Below, one piece after another: positions 1 through 10,100 of a stretch of 49,353 nt of DNA. The stretch's first letter is position 1. Each line of letters starts with the position of its first letter. The notes beneath the pieces are model-generated. The model did not search any database. It saw nothing but the letters and a program-made list of their open reading frames with translations, and had not been told where the DNA came from. The position numbers and the translations under genes are program-made. Source of the stretch: Desulfobacterium sp. (lineage in GTDB: Bacteria > Desulfobacterota > Desulfobacteria > Desulfobacterales > Desulfobacteraceae); assembly GCA_030145245.1 (NCBI GenBank), contig JAQYWC010000040.1, positions 1-49,353 of the forward strand. Reading direction: 5' to 3'.

Positions 1-758
1 GTCGTGATGTTAATTGTTCCGCTGTCGGCCACGTCGTAGGTGGCTGCAATATCTGTTAGCCCGTTGAGCACTGCCGCCAAACTGGCACCATCGGTTACTT
101 TCGAGAAATCCAGTCCGCTGGTCTCAACAGCGATTCCATCAATGCTGATTGTGAAGGCATCAACGTCGGTCAGCTTTGCATCCACGTCAGTAATTGCAAC
201 GTTAGCTTCTGTGGCCGCAACATGCTCGGTCAGGGTTACGTTGCTCAACACTGCGGCACCCGGTGTCGCAGTCGTGATGTTGATTGTTCCGCTGTCGGCC
301 ACATCGTAGGTGGCTGCAATATCTGTTAGCCCGTTGAGCACTGCCGCCAAACTGACACCATCGGTTACTTTCGAGAAGTCCAGTCCGCTGGTCTCAACAA
401 CCTTTCCATCAATACTGATTGTGAAGGCATCGACGTCGGTCAGCTTTGCATCCACGTCAGTAATTGCAACGCTAGCTTCTGTGGCCGCAACATGCTCGGT
501 CAGGGTTACGTTGCTCAACACTGCGGCACCCGGTGTCGCAGTCGTGATGTTAATTGTTCCGCTGTCGGCCACGTCGTAGGTGGCTGCAATATCTGTTAGC
601 CCGTTGAGCACTGCCGCCAAACTGGCACCATCGGTTACTGCCGAGAAGTTCAGCCCGCTGGTCTCGACAGCGGTTCCATCAATGCTGATTGTGAAGGCAT
701 CGACATCAGTCACATTTGCATCCACGCCAGTAATTGCAACACTAGCTTTTGTGGCCGC
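1..758 (-). repeat. 270-bp tandem repeats inside the giant surface protein
   Basis: The unit starting GTCGTGATGTTRATTGTTCC recurs at 1, 271 and 541, an exact 270-bp period that keeps the minus-strand frame (90 residues). Units 1-270 and 271-540 differ at about 10 positions. The 541-758 copy is more divergent and breaks off near 759. The array continues past the window edge, so the copy number is unknown. Such high identity suggests recent duplication or gene conversion. Confidence 0.95.
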
Positions 759-3179
759 TGCCGATCTTGCCACGACAATCGTATCCGCCCCAGTTCCTTT
801 ACCAAGCGTGATCTGATCGGCACCAGCGCCCGGAGTGATGCTGTTGGTGCCAGTCGTCTGAATATTCAGAGTTTCATCGTCTACGCTTCCAGTGACAGTA
901 GCACTGCCGGTGCCGGTGACATCGATATCGTCGGCCTGGTCGGCAGTCATTGTCAGGGTCTGACCACTTGCAACCTGGTATTCGGTAATACTGGTTAAGT
1001 TAGCGTTGCTACTGATGTCAATATTGCCTGTAACTGTAGCAACAACGGTCCCTGCACTTACTGATAGCTTTGACAGGTCGGTCTCTGCCGCCAAAGCCGT
1101 GATATTAACGTCACCACCATTAGATGATACCGGTACTCCGTTCAGTTTGGCTGCCGAGCCCTGTAGGATGGTCCCTGAACCAACAGAAAAAGCCACATTT
1201 TTTGCAATGAAGGTGGCACTATCTACATTCAGGATACCATCTCCAGTGGTGTTAATAGTAGCCGCCCCAAAATTACCTATAAAATTAACTGCTTTTCCAG
1301 TTTCCGTTGTTACCTCTGTAGTAAAAGTAGCCGGACTCATACCACCTAAATTTGCATCCGGAGTTGCTTCTAATTCGGTCACAGCTAATGTACCCAACCC
1401 AATAATTTCCAAGCCTGTAACTTCAGCGGCAGTTGCAGCCAAGGTCTGTCCACTGGCCAAGATGATCTTATTGGCCGTTCCCGAGAAATCAGGAATTGTA
1501 GTAGCAGAGATACCACCACGGGTTAATGTAGCCGCAGAACCACCAACTGTGCCATCCCAGGCAATAGAAATATTACCGGTTGCCGTACCTCCGAAGGTGA
1601 CAGCCCCATCAGTTTCAGTCACTGTAAATGTCGGTGCCGGTGGAGTTACGGAACCACCACCTGTGCTACCACCACCGGTATCTCCACCTGTATCTCCATC
1701 CTCAGCGTCGGCAGCCTCTTTATCCGCAACAGTTTTTGCAGCTGCAACATCATCTGCTGCATCTTTAACCGCATCTGCAAGGTGCTTGGCATCTGAACTT
1801 GTTGCGGCTGTTCCGGCATCACCGGTTTCAGTTCCGGCTTCTATCAAATCCTCTATATCTTCTGCAGCCACCTGTGTTTTCGCTAATTCAGTAAAGATAT
1901 CTTGTGGGGTTGTGCCTTGTTCTGCGTTTGTTGCAGCTTCTGCCATGGCATCATTCACGCCTGCTGTTGCGGTCGCAATATCAGCCACAACTGCTTTGAC
2001 TGCCTCAATCTGCTCTTCGGTTGCGTCTGCTTCAGCTGCTGCTGCCTGCAAAAAGGTCTCAACAGTGGTTGATGATGTAAGATCTATGGCTCCTGGCGTT
2101 TCAGAGCTTAATGTTTCTACGATCATATTAGCCAGTGCGGCAGCGGCGGATACTGCGCCGCCCTCTTCTGTTGTTATTCCAGCGCCATCGAGCATGGCAG
2201 CGGCCTGACCGAGCATGTTTGCTATCTGCACACTCACTGCCTGTACATCAACAGCTGCGGCCTGTTCTGCGGCTGAAGCGGTTTTGTCTGATGCTGTTGC
2301 CACTGGGTCAAAGGCTAAAAGGTCTATATCCTTACTAAGTCCCATTGATTCAGCAACCAGCGCCACGGCCTCATCTGCGGTCAAGGCGTCCCCAGTGGTT
2401 TCAGCCGAATTCATGACCTGATCAATCAATGTGGTAACGGGTGTGATCACAGTCGAACCGGCAGGGGCTGTAAATGTGCCTTCAAATGCAAGACCCGTTG
2501 AAATGTCTGTTCCGCCGATTGCTACAAGCGAACCTTTGGCATGTTCTAAGGAGAAATTACCCTGATGATCTGTGGTTGTTTTGACTTCACCAGGATTCCA
2601 TACACCATCGCCGTTGGCATCTGCAAAAACAGTGGCTCCCTTGATGAGGCCATCGCTTAAGATTCCTGTGGTAGTGATTGAAGCTTGATCAATGTCAGTT
2701 TTAGCAGTTGCAACCGTTGCTTCATCATTGGTAACACTATCAAGAAACCCTTTAAAAGTGGCAAGGTTGGTACATTTGGCAATTGTGGAAGCAGCATAGT
2801 CAGAAATTTCAACCTTGTTATTAAACAAATCTTGAGCTGGGCCTGCACATAAAGGGTCTTGAGCTGCAACAATGATAGCATGCACAACCTCACCTTGGGA
2901 TTTTCCGGCATTCAGTTCGTTTACCCAGAAATCAACACCAGCTTTATCTTGGGCATACGTCTTGTCAAAACAATTAAGATAGATATGCTCGATGAATGCT
3001 TGATTGTCATTTAAATTTGCGCCAAAATAATTTTTACCCGCAGTACAATTCAGCATGGCATTCGCCGTTGTAGTCATATCGGACTGAGCTGTCATCCAGA
3101 ATGCATTACCATTACCCTCGGATGCTCTTCCGAACAAGGTAACGTAAAGTTGAGAGACTTGAGTGCTTGTCAAAGACAT
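1..3179 (-). CDS. Giant DUF4214 / RTX-like repeat surface protein, N-terminal part
   Basis: An open reading frame runs from an ATG at 3179 (preceded by GGAG) to the window edge, at least 1059 residues, with no stop. The N-terminus (MSLTSTQVSQLYVTLFGRAS) is a DUF4214 domain, a module found at the start of secreted S-layer or RTX-type proteins. A segment with a calcium-loop-like DANGDGVWNPGE follows, then a long Ala/Glu-rich stretch, then a Gly-Asp-Thr linker near residues 495-515. Next come beta-rich repeats with a GAGADQITLGKGTGADTI stretch like RTX nonapeptides, and finally the 90-residue repeats. There is no classical signal peptide, which fits type I secretion with a C-terminal signal outside the window. 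The likely role is adhesin or S-layer-like surface protein. The family call is firm; the exact function is inferred. Confidence 0.85.
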   Translation of the reverse strand, partial: MSLTSTQVSQLYVTLFGRASEGNGNAFWMTAQSDMTTTANAMLNCTAGKNYFGANLNDNQAFIEHIYLNCFDKTYAQDKAGVDFWVNELNAGKSQGEVVHAIIVAAQDPLCAGPAQDLFNNKVEISDYAASTIAKCTNLATFKGFLDSVTNDEATVATAKTDIDQASITTTGILSDGLIKGATVFADANGDGVWNPGEVKTTTDHQGNFSLEHAKGSLVAIGGTDISTGLAFEGTFTAPAGSTVITPVTTLIDQVMNSAETTGDALTADEAVALVAESMGLSKDIDLLAFDPVATASDKTASAAEQAAAVDVQAVSVQIANMLGQAAAMLDGAGITTEEGGAVSAAAALANMIVETLSSETPGAIDLTSSTTVETFLQAAAAEADATEEQIEAVKAVVADIATATAGVNDAMAEAATNAEQGTTPQDIFTELAKTQVAAEDIEDLIEAGTETGDAGTAATSSDAKHLADAVKDAADDVAAAKTVADKEAADAEDGDTGGDTGGGSTGGGSVTPPAPTFTVTETDGAVTFGGTATGNISIAWDGTVGGSAATLTRGGISATTIPDFSGTANKIILASGQTLAATAAEVTGLEIIGLGTLAVTELEATPDANLGGMSPATFTTEVTTETGKAVNFIGNFGAATINTTGDGILNVDSATFIAKNVAFSVGSGTILQGSAAKLNGVPVSSNGGDVNITALAAETDLSKLSVSAGTVVATVTGNIDISSNANLTSITEYQVASGQTLTMTADQADDIDVTGTGSATVTGSVDDETLNIQTTGTNSITPGAGADQITLGKGTGADTIVVARSAAATKASVAITGVDANVTDVDAFTISIDGTAVETSGLNFSAVTDGASLAAVLNGLTDIAATYDVADSGTINITTATPGAAVLSNVTLTEHVAATEASVAITDVDAKLTDVDAFTISIDGKVVETSGLDFSKVTDGVSLAAVLNGLTDIAATYDVADSGTINITTATPGAAVLSNVTLTEHVAATEANVAITDVDAKLTDVDAFTISIDGIAVETSGLDFSKVTDGASLAAVLNGLTDIAATYDVADSGTINIT

Positions 3180-3731
3180 TTTTGCTTTCTCCTATTGAAC
3201 TATTAATTTAATGAGGCTTTTATCAGGTCTCCACAGCATACAAAAGTATCGCTGGCCGACCTCTTTTATCGGTAAGCTTTTTTAAATAGCCTCGTTTAAG
3301 CATGGCGAGATTAAGTTATGTTTCAATTGCCAAAAAGCTTTGCTGGAGGGAAGATACACCTATAGGATTTTTTAATTTTGAGAATTCATCGACGAATGTA
3401 GGAAATTACCAACTGAAGGAATAGCAATTCACTAATACCACACAGCACAACCACGCAACACCTGCATTATCAAACACTTACTTCACCAAAAACCTCCACA
3501 ACAAGAAACAACCACAGCCCACTTTCCTTCCACCCAACCACTATACTTATAAGCCATAACTTATAAGTATAGGCAAGTATCAAAGTAAAACTAAGTTTAC
3601 AAGAACTAAATCACATTTTTTATTTTATTTTGTTTTACTACAGAGAAAAGTGTTAGGAATCACACACTAATAGGGCAGTTATTTTGAAAAGAAAATGAAG
3701 AGATGAATCAGAGGATTGGAGTTATCTTGGT
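3180..3731. other. Intergenic region upstream of the giant surface protein gene
   Basis: This stretch has no convincing gene. It carries the upstream region of the giant protein gene and the 3' end of the minus-strand operon above it. About 3431-3545 is almost free of G on the plus strand, so a leader transcript from the minus strand would be GU-rich and poor in C. A perfect AT-rich inverted repeat sits at 3541-3572. I could not pick a confident promoter. Confidence 0.6.
3541..3572. repeat. Perfect 13-bp inverted repeat (hairpin or operator)
   Basis: CTATACTTATAAG (3541-3553), loop CCATAA, CTTATAAGTATAG (3560-3572). The stem is perfect but AT-rich and has no adjacent T-run, so an operator or an RNA hairpin in a long leader is as likely as a terminator. 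Confidence 0.75.
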
Positions 3732-4937
3732 TTAGACCACAACCACGTCTTCCCGGATGGTGGTGAGGGATTCAAGACCCGATTCGGTGACCACAAAGGT
3801 GTTCTCGATGCCCACCACCCCTTTGCCGGGCAGGATCACCTTGGGTTCAAGGGCGATGACCATGCCGGTCCCAAGGGCGAGGTTCTGGCCCTTGGCAATA
3901 AAGGGGAACTCGTCCAGTTCAAGACCGATGCCATGGCCGGTGAACCGTATCCTGCGGTCCCCTACCCCCATGAAATGGTCGGCATGGCCCCGCTCGGTGG
4001 CTGCCGCAACCATGGTTTCATAGAGGTCCCCGGCCAGGACGCCGGGGACGCCCTCTCTTTTGGCAATCTCCTGGACCTCGAGCATGGCGTCATGGGCCTT
4101 GAGGAGTTGATCCGGGAGGGGGCCGATGGAGAAGATCCTGGCATGGTCGGAGAGATAGCCCTCCAGGGCGAACACGTAATCCACGAGCACGGGCTCGTTC
4201 TTTCCTATTTTTTTATGGCCTGCCCCCTGGCCGGTTGCAGGCGAGGGTCCGGAGCCCCCGGTGGGGGAGGAGAGATAACTTGGGACGGCAGCTTCAGCCC
4301 CGCTCAAGAGATGGCCGTAGAAGAGTTCGCTGCCCCAGAGCCGCATCCTCACAATGCCCTGGTGGCCCATGCTCCTGGCATAGGCTTCGATCTCGCCGGC
4401 CAGGGTGAGCTCGGTTTTTCCCACCTCGAGCAGCTCGGGCACCTTGGCTGCCAACTTATCGGAAAAGCAGGCAGCCCTGCGGATCATCCGGACCTCGTAC
4501 GCTGATTTTACCGCTCTGAGCATCCGGATCTCCATGGAGATATCTTTGATGTCTGCGGACCCAAAGATGCTTTTGTACTGGAAATAGAGGTTTACCGGCA
4601 GCACGTCCAGCTCCATGCCGAGGGTTTGGGGCCGGGGATAGCCGAGCTTGTCCAGGATCTTGGGGATCTTCTTGATGCTGACAAGGGAGACGATCCGCTC
4701 CAGGGGAGACTCGATCTTTGCCCTGTCAAACTCCTTGAAGATCATGAGAAGGGGCTGACCCTCTTTGGGAACATAGAGCCAGCCCTGTTGGGCAGTACCG
4801 GTGAAATAGAAAAAATCGGACTTCTGGACAATGATGGCGGCATCCATACCCGCTTTCCCAAGCACAGACTGGAATGTGTCAAGCCGCTGTTTCAGCTCTT
4901 CTTCAGGAACTCCCCTTGTGTAGGATGCCATGGTCAT
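3732..4937 (-). CDS. M24-family metallopeptidase (Xaa-Pro aminopeptidase / creatinase fold)
   Basis: A 401-residue protein with a creatinase-type N-terminal domain (about 1-140) and a C-terminal pita-bread domain. All five metal ligands of the M24 family are visible: D253 and D264 (VDYVFALEGYLSDHAR), H335 (TGHGIGLE), E364 (IALEPK) and E378 (GIENTF). It should therefore bind two metal ions and cleave an N-terminal residue, typically before proline, or act as a related C-N hydrolase. The stretch SPTGGSGPSPATGQGAGHKK (about 224-243) is an insertion-like loop just before the first Asp. An AAGGGAG motif abuts the first ATG, so the ATG two codons later (4931) may be the real start. It is last in the operon with hbd, thiolase and icmF; its link to acyl-CoA metabolism is unknown. 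Confidence 0.85.
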   Translation of the reverse strand: MTMASYTRGVPEEELKQRLDTFQSVLGKAGMDAAIIVQKSDFFYFTGTAQQGWLYVPKEGQPLLMIFKEFDRAKIESPLERIVSLVSIKKIPKILDKLGYPRPQTLGMELDVLPVNLYFQYKSIFGSADIKDISMEIRMLRAVKSAYEVRMIRRAACFSDKLAAKVPELLEVGKTELTLAGEIEAYARSMGHQGIVRMRLWGSELFYGHLLSGAEAAVPSYLSSPTGGSGPSPATGQGAGHKKIGKNEPVLVDYVFALEGYLSDHARIFSIGPLPDQLLKAHDAMLEVQEIAKREGVPGVLAGDLYETMVAAATERGHADHFMGVGDRRIRFTGHGIGLELDEFPFIAKGQNLALGTGMVIALEPKVILPGKGVVGIENTFVVTESGLESLTTIREDVVVV

Positions 4938-4960
4938 CTCCCTTCTCCGAAGGTTCTATA

Positions 4961-5812
4961 TTACTGGTAGTCGTAAAACCCCTTGCCGGTCTTTCTGCCG
5001 AGCCATCCTGCCTCCACATACTTTCTCAACAGCGGGCAGGGCCTGTACTTGGAATCCTTGAACCCGTCGTACAGGGTCTCCATGATGGCAAGGCAGGTGT
5101 CCAACCCGATGAGATCGGCCAGGGCCAGGGGGCCCATGGGGTGGTTCATGCCAAGCTTCATCACCGTGTCGATATCTTCGGGTTTGCCCACGCTCTGGTA
5201 GAGGCAGAAGATCGCTTCATTGATCATGGGCATGAGGATACGGTTGGCAATGAAGCCGGGAAAATCGTTTGCCTCGGCCGGGGTCTTACCGAACTTTTTG
5301 GAAAGCTCCCAGGTGGTCTCAAAGGTCTCGTCGGATGTGGGAAGGCCCTTGATCACCTCCACAAGTTTCATCACCGGCACGGGATTCATGAAGTGCATGC
5401 CGATCACCTTGTCCGGACGGCTGGTGCGGGCCGCGATCCTGCCGATGGGGATGGAGGAGGTGTTGGTGGAGAGGATCACGTGGGGCTTGCAGAACTTGTC
5501 AAGATCCTCGAATATCTTGAACTTCAGGTCTTCCCGTTCAACAGCCGCCTCCACAACGAAATCCACGGTTTCCATCTCTGAAAGGTTGGTGGTGGTGGCG
5601 ATCCGTGAGAGGATCGCGTCCCGCTCCTCCTGGGCAAGCTTGCCCTTTGACACGCTCCGGTCAAGATTCTTTGTAATGGTTGCGACACCCTTGTCGCAGA
5701 ACTCCTGCTTGATATCGCTCATGAGGACCTGGAGCCCGCTGGTGGCGGCTACCTGTGCAATTCCATTTCCCATCTGTCCTGATCCGATCACGCCAAATCG
5801 CTCTATTTCCAT
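4961..5812 (-). CDS. hbd: 3-hydroxybutyryl-CoA dehydrogenase
   Basis: A 283-residue protein, the usual length of single-domain-pair Hbd enzymes. The N-terminal Rossmann motif is GVIGSGQMG (7-15), followed by STNTSS with S119. The catalytic pair is H140 (GMHFMNPVP) and E152 (KLVEVI), and NDFPGFIANRIL leads into the C-terminal dimerisation domain. It oxidises 3-hydroxybutyryl-CoA to acetoacetyl-CoA with NAD(P)+. It lies between the thiolase, which would split the product, and the M24 peptidase, with a 22-nt gap to the thiolase, so co-transcription is very likely. In this cluster it would process butyryl-CoA made from isobutyryl-CoA by the mutase. Confidence 0.93.
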   Translation of the reverse strand: MEIERFGVIGSGQMGNGIAQVAATSGLQVLMSDIKQEFCDKGVATITKNLDRSVSKGKLAQEERDAILSRIATTTNLSEMETVDFVVEAAVEREDLKFKIFEDLDKFCKPHVILSTNTSSIPIGRIAARTSRPDKVIGMHFMNPVPVMKLVEVIKGLPTSDETFETTWELSKKFGKTPAEANDFPGFIANRILMPMINEAIFCLYQSVGKPEDIDTVMKLGMNHPMGPLALADLIGLDTCLAIMETLYDGFKDSKYRPCPLLRKYVEAGWLGRKTGKGFYDYQ

Positions 5813-5834
5813 TGTTCCTCCTGGTGGTACTGTT

Positions 5835-7010
5835 TTATCTGTTGACTACCATTGCCACGGCCTCTCCTCCTCCCAGACAGAGGGAGGCGAGACCGGTCTT
5901 AAGATCCCTGCGCTGCATCTCATGGAGAAGGGTGATCAGCACCCTTGCCCCACTGGCGCCAATGGGATGGCCCAGGGCCACGCTGCCGCCGTTGACGTTG
6001 ACCCGGCCGGGATCCAGCTCAAGCACCTTGTTGATGCCCACCGAGCTGCCGCTGAATGCTTCATTGATCTCGAACAGGTCCACATCGCTGAGGGTCAATC
6101 CCTGTTTTTTTATCACCTTGGGAATGGCATAAATGGGAGCCATGAGCACATACTTCATGTCAATGCCAAAGGAGGCCTGGGCCCCGATCTCCGCCATTAT
6201 GGTGCAGCCAAGCTCCTTTGCCCGCTCCTCGCTCATCACCACAAGGGCGGATGCCCCGTCGCTGATGATGGAAGCGTTGCCTGCGGTTCCCCTGCCGTCC
6301 TTTTTAAAGGCGGGCTTCATTTTGGAGAGGAGCTCAAAGCTTGTCTCCTGGGGGCATTCGTCCGTGTCAAATATCTTTGGATCGCCTTTTCGCTGGGGGA
6401 TCGGAACCGGCGCGATCTCGTCCACGAACCTGCCCGCCTTCACAGCCTCGCAGGCTTTGCGATAGGACTCTGCGGCAAACCGGTCCTGGTCTTCCCGGGA
6501 GATCTCCCACCTGTCGCAGCAAAGCTCGTTGGACATGCCCATGTGGAAATCGTTCACCGCGTCCCACAGCCCGTCATGGACCATGTGGTCCTCGATCTTC
6601 CCCGGTCCCATGCGGTGTCCCCACCTGGCCTTTTCCATATAATAGGGTGCCATGCTCATGGTCTCCATGCCCCCGGCAATCACCACGTCCGCGTCATTGC
6701 ACTGGATGGCCTGGGCTGCCAGCATCACAGCCTTGAGCGATGACCCGCACACCTTGTTCACGGTGATGGACTCCACTTCCCAGGGAAGGCCTGCCTTGAC
6801 CGCGGCCTGCTTTGCCGGGTTCTGGCCGTAGCCGCAGGGCAGTACCATACCCATGATGCACTCGTCGATCACCTTTGGGTCAATACCGGCGCGTTGGATG
6901 GCCGCGTTCATGGCATGGGCACCCAGGTCGGTGGCGCCGATCTTGCTCAACGATCCGCCAAAGCTCCCAAGTGGGGTCCTTGCCGCACTTACTATTACCG
7001 CCTTTTTCAT
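5835..7010 (-). CDS. Acetyl-CoA acetyltransferase (thiolase)
   Basis: A degradative or biosynthetic thiolase of about 391 residues. From the start chosen here, the acyl-carrying Cys is C88 (NKVCGSSLKA), the active-site His is in GHPIGASGAR (H348), and the second Cys is in CLGGGEA (C378). It condenses two acetyl-CoA or cleaves acetoacetyl-CoA; with Hbd next door, thiolysis to acetyl-CoA is the likely direction. An ATG five codons upstream (7025) is also open, but the GGAGAG that would serve as ribosome site lies inside those codons, so the MKKAVIV start at 7010 is preferred. Two hairpins lie between it and icmF upstream. Confidence 0.93.
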   Translation of the reverse strand: MKKAVIVSAARTPLGSFGGSLSKIGATDLGAHAMNAAIQRAGIDPKVIDECIMGMVLPCGYGQNPAKQAAVKAGLPWEVESITVNKVCGSSLKAVMLAAQAIQCNDADVVIAGGMETMSMAPYYMEKARWGHRMGPGKIEDHMVHDGLWDAVNDFHMGMSNELCCDRWEISREDQDRFAAESYRKACEAVKAGRFVDEIAPVPIPQRKGDPKIFDTDECPQETSFELLSKMKPAFKKDGRGTAGNASIISDGASALVVMSEERAKELGCTIMAEIGAQASFGIDMKYVLMAPIYAIPKVIKKQGLTLSDVDLFEINEAFSGSSVGINKVLELDPGRVNVNGGSVALGHPIGASGARVLITLLHEMQRRDLKTGLASLCLGGGEAVAMVVNR

Positions 7011-7041
7011 TTGAGTTCTCTCCATAATTAGACTAGTACAT

Positions 7042-7093
7042 GGGGTCAGGAAAGCTGAACGCCTGATCCCGTCCTGGCTAAAACCGAGCCAGG
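7042..7093. repeat. Two hairpins between icmF and the thiolase gene
   Basis: GGGGTCAGG (7042-7050) pairs with CCTGATCCC (7062-7070) with one wobble position. CCTGGCT (7073-7079) pairs perfectly with AGCCAGG (7087-7093) across a 7-nt loop. There is no T-run, so processing, mRNA stability or attenuation inside the operon is more likely than full termination. Confidence 0.55.
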
Positions 7094-7143
7094 GAGGAAC
7101 AAGCCCAAAGGCCTGCCCCTCCCCGGCACTCTATCTGTTTTGT

Positions 7144-10100
7144 CTACATGTTCCGTCGATACTTGCCCCCGACATCGTAGAGGGCCTGGGTGATTGTGCC
7201 AAGGGAACAGGTTCTCACCGTCTCCATGAGCTGGGCAAAAATGTTCCCGCCGTCAAGGGCTGTCTTCTGAAGCTTGAGGATGGCCTTTAACGCCTCTTCC
7301 CCGTGCTCCTCCTTAAAGGCGGCAAGGCGTTTGAGCTGGTCGTTCTTCTGCTCGTCCGATGCCCTGGAAAGCTCCAGGCAGGACATCACCTCGTCGTAGT
7401 TGGCATCCGCATCCTGGAAGGTGTTGACCCCGACGATGGGCAGGTCGCCGGAATGCTTACGAAGCTCGTAGTACATGGACTCCTCCTGGATCTTGCCCCG
7501 CTGGTAGCCGGACTCCATGGCGCCGAGCACCCCGCCCCGCTCGGTGATCTTCTCAAATTCCACCAGCACAGCCTCCTCCACAAGGTCGGTGAGCTCGTCC
7601 ACAATAAAGCTGCCCTGGAGGGGGTTCTCGTTCTTGGCAAGGCCCCACTCCCGGTTGAGGATGAGCTGGATGGCAAGGGCCCGTCTCACCGACTCCCCGG
7701 AGGGTGTGGTGATGGCCTCGTCAAAGGCGTTGGTGTGGAGACTGTTGCAGTTGTCATACACGGCGCACAAGGCCTGGAGGGTGGTCCTGATATCGTTGAA
7801 CTGGATATCCTGGGCGTGGAGGGAACGGCCCGAGGTCTGGATATGGTACTTGAGCTTCTGGCACCCTTCGTTCCCTTTATAAAGGTGCTTCATGGCAACG
7901 GCCCAGATTCGTCTGGCCACCCTGCCGATCACCGTGTACTCAGGCTCCATGCCGTTGGAGAAGAAAAAGGAGAGGGAGGGAGCAAAGCTGTTGATGTCCA
8001 TGCCCCGGGAGAGGTAGTACTCCACATAGGTGAACCCGTTGGCCAGGGTCAGGGCCAGCTGGGTGATGGGGTTGGCACCGGCCTCTGCGATGTGGTAGCC
8101 CGAGATGCTGACAGAATAGAAGTTCCTGACACGGTTGTCGATGAAGTACTGCTGGATGTCCCCCATCATCTTCAGGGCAAACTCGATGGAGAAGATGCAG
8201 GTGTTCTGGCCCTGGTCCTCCTTGAGGATGTCGGCCTGAACCGTTCCCCGGACGCTTGAGATGGCGTGCTGGCGGATCCCGTCGACTTCGGATGGGGAGG
8301 GCTCTTTTCCTTTTTCCTCCCGGAACTTGTCCATCTGCTGGTCAATGGCCGTGTTCATGAACATGGCCAGCATCATGGGAGCAGGCCCGTTCACGGTCAT
8401 GGAGACCGAGGTGTTGGGGGCGCAGAGGTCAAACCCGCTGTAGAGCACCTTGACATCGTTCAGGGTGCAGATGCTCACCCCTGAGGTGCCGATCTTGCCG
8501 TAGATGTCGGGCCGGGTATCGGGATCCTGGCCATAGAGGGTTACGGAATCAAACGCCGTTGAGAGCCGCTTTGCTTCATAGCTGCCGGACAAAAGCCGGA
8601 ACCGCTTGTTGGTATCGGCGGGCCCGCCTTCTCCGGCAAACATCCGGGTGGGATCCTCGTCCACCCTTTTTAAGGGGAATACCCCGGCCGTAAAAGGGAA
8701 CCTGCCCGGCACGTTCTCCTTGCGCATCCACTTAAAGGACTCGCCCGGATCCGCATATTTGGGAATGCACACCTTGGGAATCCGGGAATGGCAGAGGGAG
8801 ATGGTTGAGAGGGGCAGGCGGATCTCCTTGTTTCTGACCTTGTAGACCAGCTCCTCCTTGGTGTAGGCCTTTTTCACCTCATCCCACTGGGCAAGAAGCG
8901 CGTCGGTCTCAGGATCGATCCCTTCCTGGGCGCTGACAACGGCCTTTTTAAAGGTCGCAACCATTGCTTCCACGTCGTGAGCCAGGGTTGATTCCAGCTG
9001 TTTCTCCGTCTCCGTGAGGTGCCACCGCTTTCGCAGGGCATCGGCCTGTTCATCGGTATTCTTGTGATAGGTCCTGACCGTGTCCGCGATCTCGGCAAGG
9101 TACCGGGTGCGCTCCGCCGGAATGATGATGGTCTTGGAGGTGGATGCCTTGACATTGGTCCGCTCCAGGGAGGAGTCAAAGCCCATGCCGCACTTTTCAT
9201 CCAAAAGATCCAGGATGCCGTGGTAAAATGCTGTGACCCCGTCGTCATTGAACTTGGAGGCGATGGTGCCGTAGACCGGCAGCGTCTCAATATCGGTCTC
9301 CCAGGCCTTCCGGTTCCGCTGGACCTGTTTTCTCACATCCCGGAGGGCGTCCTCGCTTCCTCTTTTCTCAAACTTATTGATCACCACGATATCGGCATAG
9401 TCCAGCATGTCGATCTTCTCCAGCTGGGACGGGGCCCCGAACTCGGCCGTCATCACGTAAACCGAAAGATCCACAAGATCGATGATCCGGGAGTCTCCCT
9501 GGCCGATGCCTGCGGTCTCTGCAATAATGATATCGTAACCTGCGGCCTTGGCCACCTCAATGGCCTCGGGAAGGGAGGCAGGCAGCTCGGACTGGGCCTC
9601 CCGGGTGGCAAGGGACCGCATGTAGACCCGGCCGGTCTCAATGGAGTTCATGCGGATCCGGTCCCCCAGGAGGGCGCCTCCGGTCTTTCGCCGTGATGGA
9701 TCACAACTCAGGATGGCGATGTTGATATCCTTCAGATCCATGAGAATCCTGAGGATCAGCTCGTCCGTGAGGGAGGACTTGCCGGCACCGCCCGTGCCCG
9801 TGAGTCCGATCACCGGAGGCCGTTTATTTCCCGCGGCCTCGGCAAGCTTTGAGAGCATACCCTGAAGGGAGGTGTCGTTTTTCTCCTTGGCGGTCTGAAC
9901 AGCTGTGATGAAATTGGCGGTCACATATTTATCATCCACCGTAAGTTTTGAGTAATCCATGGCGTCAGCGTCCACGGTGGAGAAATCCATCTTCTCCATC
10001 TGGTCGTTGATGATCCCCTGGAGGCCCATGGTGGCCCCGTCGTCAGGGGAGTAGATCCGGGTGACGCCGTAATCATGGAGCTCTTTCATCTCATCAGGGA

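Noticed and set aside
40-2421. Plus-strand reading frames across the left end (Ala/Ser/Val-rich)
   Set aside because: They are the reverse strand of the giant surface protein. The minus frame is open for 1059 codons with DUF4214, linker and repeat logic and a ribosome site; the plus frames have none of these.
5220-6743. Long plus-strand frame of 507 codons over hbd and the thiolase
   Set aside because: It lies opposite two clear enzymes and has no domain or ribosome site; high-GC DNA often gives such shadow frames.
7026-7143. Possible cobalamin riboswitch near icmF
   Set aside because: No B12-box-like sequence was seen here or upstream of icmF. The hairpins are simple and lie after icmF, not before it.
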